A stretch of DNA of 64,000 nt from Streptomyces sp. ALI-76-A (GCF_030287445.1 NZ_JASVWB010000002.1:5394001-5458000), one strand, 5' to 3'. Shown: positions 37,620 through 48,768, counted from the first letter of the stretch. A program made the numbers and translations. Notes: generated by a model not told the origin, from the letters alone.

Positions 37620-37778
37620 CAAATGAGCGTCTTCCCCTAGGTGATTACGGCTTCCTGGCGTGAGCTGTCACATGAGGAACGCACCACACGACGACCGCGT
37701 TCCCGAGCCGGCTCGTCCCAGACGCTACCTTCCGGCCACGCCCCCGTCCCGAGGGGGCCGCCCAGTGTGCCGGTATCG

Positions 37779-37806
37779 TTGCTGACGGTCGGCCGCTTCG
37801 TAGACT
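37779..37806 (+). promoter_or_regulatory. Likely housekeeping promoter of purN-purH
   Basis: TTGCTG (37779-37784), 16 bases, then TAGACT (37801-37806) fits a HrdB-type -35/-10 pair. It lies about 70 bases upstream of the purN GTG. No purine-riboswitch features are visible in the leader. Confidence 0.55.
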
Positions 37807-37874
37807 TCCCCGTATCCCGGGGCGCGAAGCATTCGTACGACCGTACAAACGCACCCCCGAGAAAGGGCCCCGCC

Positions 37875-38504
37875 GTGGCCGCCAAGCCCGTGGCCAAGCG
37901 CCTCGTCGTGCTGGTCTCCGGATCCGGTACGAACCTCCAGGCGCTGCTCGACACCATCGCGACCGCCGGCCCCGAGGCCTACGGCGCCGAGATCGTGGCC
38001 GTGGGCGCCGACCGTGAGGGCATCGAGGGGCTGGCGCGGGCCGAGCGCGCCGGGATCCCCACCTTCGTGCGGAAGGTCAAGGACTACGGGACCCGCGAGG
38101 CGTGGGACGCGGCCCTCGCCGAGGCCGTCGCCGGGTACGAGCCCGACCTGGTCGTCTCCGCCGGGTTCATGAAGATCGTGGGCAAGGAGTTCCTGGCGCG
38201 CTTCGGCGGCCGGTTCGTCAACACCCACCCCGCGCTGCTGCCCAGTTTTCCCGGCGCCCACGGCGTCCGCGACGCGCTCGCGTACGGCGCCCGGGTCACC
38301 GGCTGCACCGTCCACTTCGTCGACGACGGCGTCGACACCGGTCCGATCATCGCCCAGGGCGTGGTGGAGATCCGGGACGAGGACGACGAGAGCGCGCTGC
38401 ACGAGCGCATCAAGGAAGTCGAGCGAAGGCTGCTCGTCGAGGTCGTGGGGCGGCTCGCCCGCAACGGCTATCGCATTGAGGGACGAAAGGTAGTTATCCA
38501 GTGA
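37875..38504 (+). CDS. purN: Phosphoribosylglycinamide formyltransferase
   Basis: 209 residues from GTG 37875 after AAAGGG. It carries SGSGTNLQ (15-22) for the phosphate of [13 protein letters not shown], the catalytic Asn116-His118 in [16 protein letters not shown], and Asp154 in DDGVDTGPI. It transfers the formyl group from 10-formyl-THF to GAR, the third step of purine synthesis. The stop overlaps the purH start (GTGA), so the two are translationally coupled. folD, which supplies the cofactor, is 4.7 kb downstream. Confidence 0.97.
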   Translation: MAAKPVAKRLVVLVSGSGTNLQALLDTIATAGPEAYGAEIVAVGADREGIEGLARAERAGIPTFVRKVKDYGTREAWDAALAEAVAGYEPDLVVSAGFMKIVGKEFLARFGGRFVNTHPALLPSFPGAHGVRDALAYGARVTGCTVHFVDDGVDTGPIIAQGVVEIRDEDDESALHERIKEVERRLLVEVVGRLARNGYRIEGRKVVIQ

Positions 38505-40069
38505 CCGCCACCGCCGAGAGCAACAAGCGGGTCATTCGACGGGCGCTCGTCAGCGTCTACGACAAGACGGGCCTCGAAGACCTCGCGCGCGGCCTGCACG
38601 AGGCGGGCGTGGAGCTTGTCTCCACCGGGTCCACCGCCGGGCGCATCGCCGCCGCCGGCGTCCCCGTCACCAAGGTGGAGGAGCTCACCGGCTTCCCCGA
38701 GTGCCTGGACGGCCGGGTCAAGACCCTGCACCCCAAGGTGCACGCCGGCATCCTCGCCGACCTGCGCCTGGAGGACCACCGCGGCCAGCTCGCCGAGCTG
38801 GGTGTCGAGCCGTTCGACCTGGTGGTCGTCAACCTCTACCCGTTCCGCGAGACCGTCGCCTCGGGCGCGACGCCCGACGAGTGCGTCGAGCAGATCGACA
38901 TCGGCGGCCCCTCGATGGTGCGCGCCGCCGCCAAGAACCACCCCTCGGTCGCGGTCGTCACCAGCCCCGCCCGGTACGCCGACGTCCTCGCCGCGGTCAC
39001 GGACGGCGGCTTCGACCTCGCCACCCGCAAGCGGCTGGCCGCCGAGGCCTTCCGGCACACGGCCGAGTACGACATCGCGGTCGCCTCCTGGTTCGCCTCC
39101 GCCTACGCGCCGGCCGACGACTCGCAGTTCCCGGTGTTCGTCGCCTCCAGCCTGGAGCGCGCGCACACCCTGCGCTACGGCGAGAACCCGCACCAGCCCG
39201 CCGCCCTCTACACCGCGGGCACGGGCGGACTGGCGGAGGCCGAGCAGCTGCACGGCAAGGAGATGTCGTTCAACAACTACACGGACACGGACGCCGCCCG
39301 CCGTGCCGCGTACGACCACGCCGAGCCGTGCGTCGCGATCATCAAGCACGCCAACCCGTGCGGCATCGCGGTCGGCGCCGACGTCGCCGAGGCGCACCGC
39401 AAGGCGCACGCCTGTGACCCGCTGTCGGCGTTCGGCGGCGTGATCGCCGTCAACCGGCCGGTGTCGAAGGAGATGGCGGAGCAGGTCGCTGAGATCTTCA
39501 CCGAGGTCGTCGTCGCGCCGGACTACGAGGAGGGGGCCCTGGAGGCCCTCACCAAGAAGAAGAACATCCGTGTGCTGCGCTGCCCCGACAGCCCCGCGCA
39601 CCCCGTCGAGGTGAAGCCGATCGACGGCGGTGCCCTGCTCCAGGTCGCCGACCGCCTCCAGGCGGAGGGCGACGACCCGGCGCACTGGACGCTGGCGACG
39701 GGCGAGGCGCTCACCGCCGACGAACTCCAGCAGCTCTCGTTCGCCTGGAAGGCCTGCCGCGCCGTCAAGTCCAACGCGATCCTGCTGGCCAAGGACGGCG
39801 CCTCGGTGGGCGTCGGCATGGGCCAGGTCAACCGCGTCGACTCCTGCAAGCTGGCCGTGGAGCGCGCCGGGGAGGAGCGGGCCCGGGGGGCGTACGTCGC
39901 CTCGGACGCCTTCTTCCCGTTCCCGGACAACATCGACGTCCTGAGCGCCGCCGGTGTCAAGGCCATCGTCCAGCCCGGCGGTTCGGTCCGTGACGAACAG
40001 GTCGTCGAGGCCGCCCGGAAGGCGGGCATCACGATGTACTTCACGGGGACGCGGCACTTCTTCCACTGA
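38501..40069 (+). CDS. purH: Bifunctional AICAR transformylase / IMP cyclohydrolase
   Basis: 522 residues from GTG 38501. The MGS-like cyclohydrolase domain (1-200) shows [43 protein letters not shown]. The transformylase domain contains [45 protein letters not shown] (in parts) and [10 protein letters not shown]. It carries out the last two steps to IMP. Length is normal. It is followed by a 15-bp terminator stem. Confidence 0.97.
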   Translation: MTATAESNKRVIRRALVSVYDKTGLEDLARGLHEAGVELVSTGSTAGRIAAAGVPVTKVEELTGFPECLDGRVKTLHPKVHAGILADLRLEDHRGQLAELGVEPFDLVVVNLYPFRETVASGATPDECVEQIDIGGPSMVRAAAKNHPSVAVVTSPARYADVLAAVTDGGFDLATRKRLAAEAFRHTAEYDIAVASWFASAYAPADDSQFPVFVASSLERAHTLRYGENPHQPAALYTAGTGGLAEAEQLHGKEMSFNNYTDTDAARRAAYDHAEPCVAIIKHANPCGIAVGADVAEAHRKAHACDPLSAFGGVIAVNRPVSKEMAEQVAEIFTEVVVAPDYEEGALEALTKKKNIRVLRCPDSPAHPVEVKPIDGGALLQVADRLQAEGDDPAHWTLATGEALTADELQQLSFAWKACRAVKSNAILLAKDGASVGVGMGQVNRVDSCKLAVERAGEERARGAYVASDAFFPFPDNIDVLSAAGVKAIVQPGGSVRDEQVVEAARKAGITMYFTGTRHFFH

Positions 40070-40098
40070 TCTGCCACTGCCTGCCACCGACCTGTGGC

Positions 40099-40144
40099 CC
40101 GCGCGGCCTCCGGCGCTCCACCGAGCGGGCCGGAGGCCGCGCGG
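40099..40144. terminator. Bidirectional terminator between purH and the kinase gene
   Basis: CCGCGCGGCCTCCGG (40099-40113) and CCGGAGGCCGCGCGG (40130-40144) make a perfect 15-bp stem with a 16-base loop, placed between two convergent stops. Confidence 0.85.
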
Positions 40145-40186
40145 CGTCCGGGCTCCCGCCGGCGGCTGTCTGGGATGTCCGGGCGC

Positions 40187-41785
40187 TCACCTCCTGCCCG
40201 GGGGCGCGTACTTCTCGAGGTGGTCGGCGATCCGGTCGGCGTAGGCCTTGTCCTGCGCGGGCACGCCGCCGGCCGTGTTGACCGTCCCGTACGACGTCCG
40301 GTAGGCCGCGGCGATGAGCACCCGGCGGTCGTCCCGCAGGCCGGTGTCCAGGCGCGGGGCGATCCAGCACAGGTAGCGGCCCATCGCGGGGATGGACTCG
40401 GCGGGCGGGAAGGGCGGCTCGGGAACGGTCTCTCCGGGGGTGCCGTCCTCGTTCATCCACCAGCGCAGCACGCTCGGCGTCCACCGGGCGATGCCGTACT
40501 CGTCGTTGGCGGGGTCGGCGAGGTCCGGGTCGAAGTCGCTCTCCACCTTCAGCATGGCGGCGATCAGGGCCGGGGTGACGTCGGGCCGGTCGCAGTCGTG
40601 CGCCGTCTCGACGATCAGCAACCGGTAGGCGGGCGGGATGCCCGCGTCGGTACGGAGCTCGGAGGCGCCGTACGCGGCGGCGGAGACGTTCGCGGTCGCG
40701 CCCGAGCCCTTGCCACCGGTGCCCTTGCCGCCGTCGTCGGCCCAGGTGCTGACGCCGTAGCCGAGCGCCGAGAGGGCGACGGCGGCGGCCGACGCGGCGA
40801 GGACCAGGAAGGGCCGGGAGCGGCTGCGGCGCCGGGCCGGCCGGCGGGGCAGCCGGGACAGGCGGGCGGTCAGACGGGGCAGCCGTGCGCTCGGGGCCGT
40901 GCCCGCGGCCGTCTCCACCCGGCGCAGCAGCGCCTCCGTGGTGATGCGGTCCGCGTGCGTGCGGGTCAGGCACGCCCGCAGGATCTCCCGCCACACGGCG
41001 GGCAGCGCGGGCGACAGACGCAGTTCGTCGGTGCCGCGGGCGTACGCGGCGGCCGCGTCCCGGCGGGCCGTCGGGGTGGAGCCGGGCAGCGGGAAGGAGC
41101 CGGTGAGGACCAGGTGGGCGAGGACACCGAAGGCCCAGACGTCGGCGGACGGGCGGATCCGGCGCCCGCGTGCGCCGATCTCCGACCAGAGCAGCTCGGG
41201 CGGGGTGTAGTCGGGGGTGGAGAAGGCGGGCGTGTACGCGTGCGTGCCCTCCAGTTCGGCGGCCATGTTGAAGTCGGCCAGCCGCGCCGAACCGTCCGTC
41301 ATCAGCAGCACGTTCGCCGGTTTCAGGTCCCCGTGCACCCAGCCCGCGCGGTGCAGCTGGGCCAGCCCTTCGCAGATCTGCGCGAGCAGCGCGGGCCCGG
41401 CGGCGGGCCGGGGCGAGCCGGCGAGCAGGGCGGACAGTGATCGTTCCGCCTTCTCCAGGACGAGGACCGTGGCCCCGTCGAGGGCGGGCCGCTCGGGGTC
41501 GTCGACGGTGAGGGTGTCGTACATCCGGATCAGCCGCGGGCGTCTGAGCCGGCGGTGCAGCTCGACCTCCCGCTCGATCAGTTCCCGCAGGTGGGTCAGT
41601 TGCCGGGGCGTGCCGGTCCCGGTGGGCAGGAACTTCAGGGCCGCCGTGCGCGGCATGCCGTCCAGGTCCTTCGTGCGCCGCGCCTCGTACACGCTGCCGA
41701 ACGCGCCGGTCGCGATCGGCGCGCGCACCTCCCAGGCGCCGACCCGGTACCCCCGGGGCACCGGCACGGCGTACGGCTCGGTCAC
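40187..41785 (-). CDS. Membrane Ser/Thr kinase with extracellular lytic-transglycosylase-like domain
   Basis: 532 residues from GTG 41785. The kinase domain (about 13-290) has the glycine loop ATGAFGSVYEA, Lys51 (AALKFL), an HGDLKPANVLL catalytic loop (HGD replaces HRD) and DFN in place of DFG (171-173). The key Lys, both Asp and Asn are present, so it may be active. One span (326-346) separates an outer domain with CDRPDVTPALIAAMLKVESD, GIARWTPSVLRWW and PAMGRYLCWIAPRL. This resembles an SLT/lysozyme fold, with Glu415 at the catalytic position. It is coupled (GTGA) to the upstream 157-codon gene. Confidence 0.85.
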   Translation of the reverse strand: MTEPYAVPVPRGYRVGAWEVRAPIATGAFGSVYEARRTKDLDGMPRTAALKFLPTGTGTPRQLTHLRELIEREVELHRRLRRPRLIRMYDTLTVDDPERPALDGATVLVLEKAERSLSALLAGSPRPAAGPALLAQICEGLAQLHRAGWVHGDLKPANVLLMTDGSARLADFNMAAELEGTHAYTPAFSTPDYTPPELLWSEIGARGRRIRPSADVWAFGVLAHLVLTGSFPLPGSTPTARRDAAAAYARGTDELRLSPALPAVWREILRACLTRTHADRITTEALLRRVETAAGTAPSARLPRLTARLSRLPRRPARRRSRSRPFLVLAASAAAVALSALGYGVSTWADDGGKGTGGKGSGATANVSAAAYGASELRTDAGIPPAYRLLIVETAHDCDRPDVTPALIAAMLKVESDFDPDLADPANDEYGIARWTPSVLRWWMNEDGTPGETVPEPPFPPAESIPAMGRYLCWIAPRLDTGLRDDRRVLIAAAYRTSYGTVNTAGGVPAQDKAYADRIADHLEKYAPPGRR

Positions 41786-42255
41786 CGTGCCCCCCGGGCG
41801 GCCGGGGAGGCGGGCGCGAGGTCCCGGCCGTGGACCGCCCGGCCCCCAGCCGGCCGGCCGCGTTCCGCGCCGGTGTCCGGCGGAGCGTCGGCCACCCGGC
41901 GACGCGGTCGCGCCTCAGGCGGGCGGCCCGCGGTCGGCGGCCCGCTCCGCGAGCGCGCGCAGCGCACCGGCGCCGCCGGCCGCCCCGGGCCCACCGTGAC
42001 GCGTACGCCCGCGTCCCGCGGGCGCTCCACGGCGTACGGCTGACGGGCGTGGACGCGGGTCTCGCGCGAAGTCCCGCGGGTGCCCTTCGCGCCGGTCGCG
42101 CCCGGGCCGCGGGACACCTCGTGCGGGACGGTCGGGTCGTTGCCGCGCGCGGAGCGGCCGGAGGCCGGCCGCCCGCCGGGCGCGGGCCGCTGTGGTGCGG
42201 CGCGGCCGGGGTCGTCCTCCGTGGTCGGCGGAGGTACCACGATGATGCTGTACAA
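41782..42255 (-). CDS. Arg/Pro-rich protein coupled to the kinase gene
   Basis: 157 residues from TTG 42255, seven bases after GGGGAG. The N terminus MYSIIVVPPPTTEDD looks ordered. The rest is Arg/Pro/Gly-rich and probably disordered. Its stop overlaps the kinase start by four bases (GTGA), and a terminator lies between it and the upstream membrane gene, so it heads its own short operon with the kinase. I do not recognise the family. It might be a kinase substrate or cofactor, which is inference only. Confidence 0.6.
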   Translation of the reverse strand: MYSIIVVPPPTTEDDPGRAAPQRPAPGGRPASGRSARGNDPTVPHEVSRGPGATGAKGTRGTSRETRVHARQPYAVERPRDAGVRVTVGPGRPAAPVRCARSRSGPPTAGRPPEARPRRRVADAPPDTGAERGRPAGGRAVHGRDLAPASPAARGAR

Positions 42256-42308
42256 GGTGCGTCTCCCCGTGCCTGACGGCTACACGGGCCAGAGTAGGGC
42301 GACGCACC

Positions 42309-42346
42309 AGGGCCGTGTCCCCCTCGTACGGGTGAGACACGGCCCT
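42309..42346 (-). terminator. Terminator after the small tetraspan gene
   Basis: AGGGCCGTGTC (42309-42319) and GACACGGCCCT (42336-42346) form a perfect 11-bp stem. It lies between the stop at 42388 and the next minus-strand gene start at 42255. Confidence 0.85.
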
Positions 42347-42387
42347 TGGGCAGGAATGGCGCGAACTGTTCAGTCGCCCTGGCGCGT

Positions 42388-42978
42388 TCAGTAGCGCGGG
42401 CGGTTGAACCAGGCCTTGCCGTTGGAGTTGCCGACGAAGACGGCGATCAGGACGGCCAGCACCGTGTGGACCAGGCCCACCACGACGAACGGGTAGATGC
42501 CGAGGATCGCGGTGATGATGCCGAAGACCAGGAGGGTGACCCGGACGCCGTTGCCGCCGGTCTTGAACTTCGTCGCCAGCACGGCCGCGAAGACCGCCCA
42601 GGCCAGGCCGAACACCACGTAGCCCCACAGCAGGGCGGTCGAGTCGCCGGCCAGGTCCTGGAAGGCGGAGTTGTCCTGGAGCGACTCGTCGTCCTTCGCG
42701 GCGTTCAGGGCGATCGCGGCGAAGGCGAAGAGGGCGACGCCGATGATCTGCAGGCCGACGATGACCCACGTCATCACGCGGGCCGCGCTGACCGAGCCGG
42801 GCATCTCCGTCATCGGGGCACCGGCGCCGTAGGCGGCCTGTCCGACCGGCGGGGCCTGCGGGTAGCCGTAACCGGGCGCCTGTCCCTGCTGCTGGGGGTA
42901 GCCGTAGCCCTGCTGCGGCGGCTGCTGCGGCTGGCCCTGGGGCGCGCCGTAGGGGTTGTTCGGGTCGCCGTAACTCAT
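42388..42978 (-). CDS. Tetraspan membrane protein with Pro/Gln/Tyr-rich N terminus
   Basis: 196 residues from ATG 42978 behind GGAGGAAAC. The first ~55 residues are PQQGYGYPQ-type repeats (cytoplasmic and disordered). Four spans follow: VMTWVIVGLQIIGVALFAFAAI (two parts), ALLWGYVVFGLAWAVFAAVLA, VTLLVFGIITAILGIYPFVV and HTVLAVLIAVFVG. It ends with GKAWFNRPRY. This is a common Streptomyces architecture with no assigned role. It is divergent from folD. Confidence 0.85.
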   Translation of the reverse strand: MSYGDPNNPYGAPQGQPQQPPQQGYGYPQQQGQAPGYGYPQAPPVGQAAYGAGAPMTEMPGSVSAARVMTWVIVGLQIIGVALFAFAAIALNAAKDDESLQDNSAFQDLAGDSTALLWGYVVFGLAWAVFAAVLATKFKTGGNGVRVTLLVFGIITAILGIYPFVVVGLVHTVLAVLIAVFVGNSNGKAWFNRPRY

Positions 42979-43253
42979 GGCGGTGTTTCCTCCGTTGGTT
43001 CCGCGTGCGGGGACGACGGGCGGCGGCATCGTACGGAGGAGAGTTCTTCCGATGCGGCCGTCCCCCCGATGAGCTGCCCGCGGCACTGTGCATGTCATGT
43101 TTCTGCACCGTCGTCGCGCTTGTCCAGCCGCATTCCGCAGGTGTTGTGCAAGTGCAACATCGCTGATCATGGGGGGATACGGGCGGACGGACGCCACGGG
43201 TCGCCCCACCCCCGGATTGGAACCGGGGGCCGGTCATCCGCGAGGATGGAGCC

Positions 43254-44108
43254 ATGACCGCCCAGATTCTCGATGGCAAGGCCACCGCAGCCGCGATCAA
43301 GTCCGACCTGACCGCCCGCGTGGCGGCGCTGAAGGAGAAGGGGGTCACGCCCGGCCTCGGCACCATCCTCGTCGGGGAGGACCCCGGCAGCCAGAAGTAC
43401 GTCGCGGGCAAGCACCGGGACTGCGCGCAGGTCGGCATCGCCTCCATCCAGCGCGAACTGCCCGCCACGGCCACGCAGGAGGAGATCGAGGCGGCCGTCC
43501 GCGAACTGAACGAGGACCCGGCCTGCACCGGCTACATCGTCCAGCTGCCGCTGCCCAAGGGCATCGACGAGAACCGGATCCTGGAACTCATGGACCCGGA
43601 CAAGGACGCCGACGGCCTGCACCCGATGAACCTCGGCCGCCTGGTCCTCAACGAGCCCGCCCCGCTGCCCTGCACCCCCAACGGCGTGCTGACCCTGCTG
43701 CGCCGGTACGGCGTGGAGATCAAGGGCGCCGAGGTGGTGGTCGTGGGCCGCGGTGTGACCATCGGCCGCTCGATGCCGCTGCTGCTCACCCGGCGCAGCG
43801 AGAACGCCACGGTGACGCAGTGCCACACCGGCACCCGTGACCTGTCGGCGCACCTCAAGCGCGCGGACATCATCGTCGCCGCGGCCGGTTCCGCGCACCT
43901 GATCCGCGCCGAGGACGTGAAGCCGGGCGCCGCCGTCCTGGACGTCGGTGTCTCCCGCGGCGCCGACGGCAAGATTGTCGGAGACGTCCACCCGGACGTG
44001 GCCGAGGTGGCCGGCTTCATCTCCCCGAACCCCGGCGGCGTCGGCCCGATGACCCGGGCGCAGCTGCTCGTCAACGTGGTCGAGGCGGCGGAGCGCAGTG
44101 TCGGCTGA
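43254..44108 (+). CDS. folD: Methylenetetrahydrofolate dehydrogenase / cyclohydrolase
   Basis: 284 residues from ATG 43254. It has the active-site lysine region [15 protein letters not shown], the substrate loop [11 protein letters not shown], a dinucleotide motif [17 protein letters not shown] and the signature [17 protein letters not shown]. It interconverts 5,10-methylene-, methenyl- and 10-formyl-THF with NADP, supplying PurN and PurH. The next gene starts 11 bases inside its 3' end. Confidence 0.97.
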   Translation: MTAQILDGKATAAAIKSDLTARVAALKEKGVTPGLGTILVGEDPGSQKYVAGKHRDCAQVGIASIQRELPATATQEEIEAAVRELNEDPACTGYIVQLPLPKGIDENRILELMDPDKDADGLHPMNLGRLVLNEPAPLPCTPNGVLTLLRRYGVEIKGAEVVVVGRGVTIGRSMPLLLTRRSENATVTQCHTGTRDLSAHLKRADIIVAAAGSAHLIRAEDVKPGAAVLDVGVSRGADGKIVGDVHPDVAEVAGFISPNPGGVGPMTRAQLLVNVVEAAERSVG

Positions 44109-44628
44109 GGGCACGTCCGGCGAGGCCGCGAAGAACACGCACGTCGAGGACGCCGACGCCGGCACGGGCACCGGCCCCCTCGACGAGATCGAGGTGCGGG
44201 ACGCCGTCAGCGCGCCCGACGCCGAGGGGAGAGCCCGCCGGGTCACCCGCCGCTTCCCGCTGTTCACCAGGGACACCGCCCGTCCCGAGGGCGGCGGCCG
44301 GGCGGCGCCTCCCGACGCCCCGGCACCCGCCCGGCAGTGGCCGATCCTCGCCGTGCTGGCGATGGTCGGGCTCGGCCTGCTGCTGACCGCCCTGGACCGG
44401 TTCCGCGTCGGCACCCTGCTGATCGGCGTCGCGCTGCTGGTCGGCGGCGTCCTGCGCTGGCTGCTGCCGGACGTCGGCATGCTCGCGGTGCGCTCCCGCT
44501 TCACCGACATCGTCACGTACGGCGTGCTGGGCACCGCCATCGCGCTGCTGGCGATGATGGTCCAGCCGAGCCCGTGGCTGGTGATCCCGTTCCTCAAGGA
44601 CACGCTGCACTTCACCGTCAGCGGCTGA
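44098..44628 (+). CDS. DUF3017 membrane protein
   Basis: 176 residues from GTG 44098, overlapping folD by 11 bases. An acidic ~80-residue head precedes three spans: [42 protein letters not shown] and [18 protein letters not shown] [23 protein letters not shown]3017 directly after folD is a recurrent actinobacterial pairing. The function is unknown. A GC hairpin follows. Confidence 0.9.
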   Translation: MSAEGTSGEAAKNTHVEDADAGTGTGPLDEIEVRDAVSAPDAEGRARRVTRRFPLFTRDTARPEGGGRAAPPDAPAPARQWPILAVLAMVGLGLLLTALDRFRVGTLLIGVALLVGGVLRWLLPDVGMLAVRSRFTDIVTYGVLGTAIALLAMMVQPSPWLVIPFLKDTLHFTVSG

Positions 44629-44632
44629 GCCG

Positions 44633-44648
44633 GCGGCCGAACGGCCGC
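44633..44648 (+). terminator. Short GC hairpin after the folD operon
   Basis: GCGGCC (44633-44638), GAAC loop, GGCCGC (44643-44648), four bases after the DUF3017 stop. The stem is short, but the GAAC loop matches the pcrA terminator. Confidence 0.55.
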
Positions 44649-45178
44649 GTACGGACGGCGGCCCGTCCTTCCCCCGAGCAAGGCCGGGCCGCCGCCGCAC
44701 TCCACCCTCGGGCACGGGAACGGCCTGTTCAACGGCTGTCCGCCGGCTGTGGCACGGAAGTGACCGTTCCGCCGCGGTGTCCGCGCCCTGCCACAACCCG
44801 GCCCCCTGTGGGAACCGTCGCGCCGCCGTGCCGGACGGCGCGGCGGCGGCTGGACGTTCCGGGAGCTCACGTGACCAGCGGTATTTCCGGTGTGTGACAC
44901 TTGTGTCGGTGTATCGACAAGTTCGGGGATATGGCAGGACGTCGGTCGACATCGGTACTACCGTGTCCCTCTGCCGATGGAGCACTGGACCTCGGACCGG
45001 TGGGCGTGCGACGGTGCATGCCCGCGGCCACGATGCACCTGTGCGCCCCCACCCCGGGAACTGAGATCCTGACTGTGCGCATCCCTGTGGGTAGCCACGA
45101 CGGGGACTCGGCAGAGGGCACCACGCACGGGGGAACGCGCCGAACAACCAGCACCAACCGGGGGGAAGAGGGGGAGCA
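44649..45178. other. Intergenic region upstream of the HTH/DUF2690 gene
   Basis: 530 bases with no supportable gene. It includes an imperfect inverted repeat CTTGTGTCGGTGTATCGACAAG near 44898-44919, which could be an operator for the regulator downstream, and a GGGGAAGAGGGGGAG ribosome-binding stretch before 45179. Otherwise I see nothing. Confidence 0.45.
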
Positions 45179-46474
45179 ATGCCTCGTTGGAGGGCCTTGC
45201 CCGACGAGCTCGATCCGCAGGTCAGAGAGTTCGCGAGCCAGCTGCGCCGGCTCGTGGACCGCAGTGGCCTGAGCATCGCGGCGGTGGCGGACCGCACGGG
45301 CTACAGCAAGACGTCCTGGGAGCGCTACCTGAACGGCCGGCTCCTCGCGCCGAAGGGCGCGATCGTCGCCCTGGCCGAGGTCACCGGCACCAATCCCACG
45401 CACCTCACGACGATGTGGGAGCTCGCCGAGCGCGCCTGGAGCCGCTCGGAGATGCGCCACGACATGACGATGGAGGCCATCCGGATCTCGCAGGCGCGCG
45501 CCGCGCTCGGCGAGTTCGGCGGCGAGGTCGGCGCGCCCCCGGCGAACGCCCAGGGGAGCAGGACGGCCCGCAGGGGCGCCACGGCCACGCCCGGCGTCGC
45601 CGGACCGGCCGGGGTGGTCCCGTCGGTGCCGCCGCAGCCCAGGGCACCGGACGCCCGTGACTCGGCGGGCGGCGTGCGCGAGCTGCGGCCCCAGGGGGGC
45701 GCCAACGGTACGGGCGGCTCCTCGGCGGGTCCGTCGAGCGGCTCCCCGGGCGGGAACTCCTGGGGCATGGCGGGCTATCAGGGTCCGTCCCGGACCGGCA
45801 GCGGGCGTCCGGTGGGGGCCTCCTCGCCCGCGTCGGCGTCCTCGCCGTCGCTCTCGTCCCCGTCCTCCTCCGCGGCCTCGTCCTCGGCCGACGGCCCGGG
45901 ACGGACCGCGGCGCCCGCGGCTCCGTACGGCGAATCCCCACGGGGCCCCCGGTCCGGTGGTGACTCGTCCGGCGGGGCCGGCGGCAAGCGGCGGCTGACG
46001 ATGTTCCTCGCGGGGATCGTCGGCGCGGCGGTCGTGGTCGCCGCCGCCTTCGTCCTCACCGACGGCGGGGACGACGGCAAGAAGAAGGACGCCGCGGCGT
46101 CGCCCTCGCCGTCCATCAGCTCCGAACCGGACCTGCCGCCCGGGGTCAAGTGCAGCGGCGACTCCTGCACCGGCAAGGACGCGGAGAGCATGGGGTGCAG
46201 CGGCGACCTCGTGACCACCGCGCAGACCGCGACCGTCGGCACGACCGTCGTCGAGGTCCGCTACAGCGAGACGTGCGGCGCGGCGTGGGGGCGGATCACG
46301 CGGGCCGTGCAGGGCGACGAGGTCACGGTGACCGCCGGCAAGAGCGAGCAGAACGGCACCATCTCGGTGGCCGGGGACACGATCGCGTACACGCCGATGG
46401 TGGCCGTGAAGGACGCGGGCGACGCGAAGGCCTGTGTGGCGCTGGCGGCCGGTCAGGAGGGCTGCACCCGGTAG
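45179..46474 (+). CDS. XRE-family HTH membrane regulator with DUF2690 domain
   Basis: 431 residues from ATG 45179. An HTH covers about 15-75 (REFASQLRRLVDRSGLSIAAVADRTGYSKTSWERYLNG in two segments, LLAPKGAIVALAEV). A ~190-residue Ser/Gly/Pro linker leads to one span (LTMFLAGIVGAAVVVAAAFVL, in parts). The external DUF2690 domain has four cysteines (VKCSGDSCTGKDAESMGC) plus two more later (SETCGAAWG, KACVALAAGQEGCTR). This topology suggests transmembrane signalling from an extracellular disulfide-rich sensor to DNA. Targets are unknown. Confidence 0.87.
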   Translation: MPRWRALPDELDPQVREFASQLRRLVDRSGLSIAAVADRTGYSKTSWERYLNGRLLAPKGAIVALAEVTGTNPTHLTTMWELAERAWSRSEMRHDMTMEAIRISQARAALGEFGGEVGAPPANAQGSRTARRGATATPGVAGPAGVVPSVPPQPRAPDARDSAGGVRELRPQGGANGTGGSSAGPSSGSPGGNSWGMAGYQGPSRTGSGRPVGASSPASASSPSLSSPSSSAASSSADGPGRTAAPAAPYGESPRGPRSGGDSSGGAGGKRRLTMFLAGIVGAAVVVAAAFVLTDGGDDGKKKDAAASPSPSISSEPDLPPGVKCSGDSCTGKDAESMGCSGDLVTTAQTATVGTTVVEVRYSETCGAAWGRITRAVQGDEVTVTAGKSEQNGTISVAGDTIAYTPMVAVKDAGDAKACVALAAGQEGCTR

Positions 46475-47775
<1,301 letters not shown>

Positions 47776-47806
47776 GCCGTACGCTCCGCGCCACCCGTCA
47801 GGTTTC

Positions 47807-47848
47807 GCACGGGCCCCGTTCCGGTTCCGGCCGGCACGGGGCCCGTGC
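47807..47848. terminator. mdh terminator
   Basis: GCACGGGCCCCGT (47807-47819) and ACGGGGCCCGTGC (47836-47848) form a perfect 13-bp stem between mdh and the convergent MarR-GNAT gene. Confidence 0.88.
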
Positions 47849-47869
47849 GCGTGCCGGCCGGCGTGACCG

Positions 47870-48766
47870 TCACCGTCCCGGGCGCGTCAGCCGCTTCTCG
47901 AACCAGTGGTGGGCGTAGACGTGGTCGCCGTACGCCGGGATGCCGGTGTAGCCGCAGGCCCGGTACATCGCCCGGGCCTCGGTGAGCGTGGCGTGGGTGT
48001 CCAGTCGTACGACGTCGAAGCCGCGGGCGGACGCCTCGCCCTCCAGCGCGTCGAGCAGCCGCCGGGCCAGACCGAGGCGCCGGGCGTCCGGGTGCACCCA
48101 CACGTGCCGGATCTCGCCGGCGCGCGGCTCCAGGCGGCGCAGTGCCCCGCAGCCCACCGGCCGGTTCTCCTCGTAGGCCACGAAGAACGCGCCGGCGGTG
48201 CCGGACACCTCGTGCGGGCGCACGAGGTCGGACGGGTCGAAGCCCTCGGGGAAGCGGGCGTCCAGCTCGGCGGCGTACGCGGCCAGACAGGCCCGGGCGT
48301 CCGGGGCGGCGCCGTCCACCGGGCCGACGGTGATGGCGGCCAGCCGCAGCAGACGCTGGACGGTGGCCATCGCGCCGGTGAGTTCGGCCCGCCGGCCTGG
48401 GGCGAGACCTTCGAGCAGGCCGGCGGTGAGGGCGTCCGCGCGGCGGTTCTGCTCGGTCAGCTCGGTGCGGCCGGCGGGTGTGAGCCGTACGCGGCGCAGC
48501 CGGTTGTCGTCCGGGTGCACGCTCACCCGGACCAGGTCCTGCGCCTCCAGCGCCTTCACCATCCGGCTCAGGTACCCGGCGTCCAGGCCGAGCCGGTTCC
48601 TGAGCTCCCGCAGGGACACCCCGTCACCGATCTCGAACAGCAGGCGGGCCTCGCCCAGCGGCCGGTCCTGGCCGAGGTAGTGGTCGTCGAGCGCGCCGAT
48701 CCGGCGGGTGAAGTAGCGGTTGAACCGGCGGAAGACCGCCACCTGCTCCGTCGACACTGGTTCCAT
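47870..48766 (-). CDS. MarR-GNAT fusion (regulator plus acetyltransferase)
   Basis: 298 residues from ATG 48766. The MarR winged helix covers residues ~5-140 (SLRELRNRLGLDAGYLSRMVKALEAQDLVRV, with VHPDDNRLRRVRLTPAGR as the wing, in segments). A GNAT domain follows from ~150 (AAYAAELDARFPEGF, VGCGALRRL, EIRHVWVHPDARRLGLARRLLDALE with the acetyl-CoA loop, RLDTHATLTEARAMYRACGY). It should bind DNA and acetylate a small molecule or protein, with the acetyl-accepting substrate perhaps also the inducer. A perfect palindrome sits two bases before the start codon. Confidence 0.92.
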   Translation of the reverse strand: MEPVSTEQVAVFRRFNRYFTRRIGALDDHYLGQDRPLGEARLLFEIGDGVSLRELRNRLGLDAGYLSRMVKALEAQDLVRVSVHPDDNRLRRVRLTPAGRTELTEQNRRADALTAGLLEGLAPGRRAELTGAMATVQRLLRLAAITVGPVDGAAPDARACLAAYAAELDARFPEGFDPSDLVRPHEVSGTAGAFFVAYEENRPVGCGALRRLEPRAGEIRHVWVHPDARRLGLARRLLDALEGEASARGFDVVRLDTHATLTEARAMYRACGYTGIPAYGDHVYAHHWFEKRLTRPGR

Positions 48767-48768
48767 AT

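Noticed and set aside
44898..44919. CTTGTGTCGGTGTATCGACAAG as a firm operator or damage promoter
   Set aside because: The inverted repeat is imperfect, and TGTCGGTG is not followed by TAnnnT at eight bases; kept only as a note in the gap entry.
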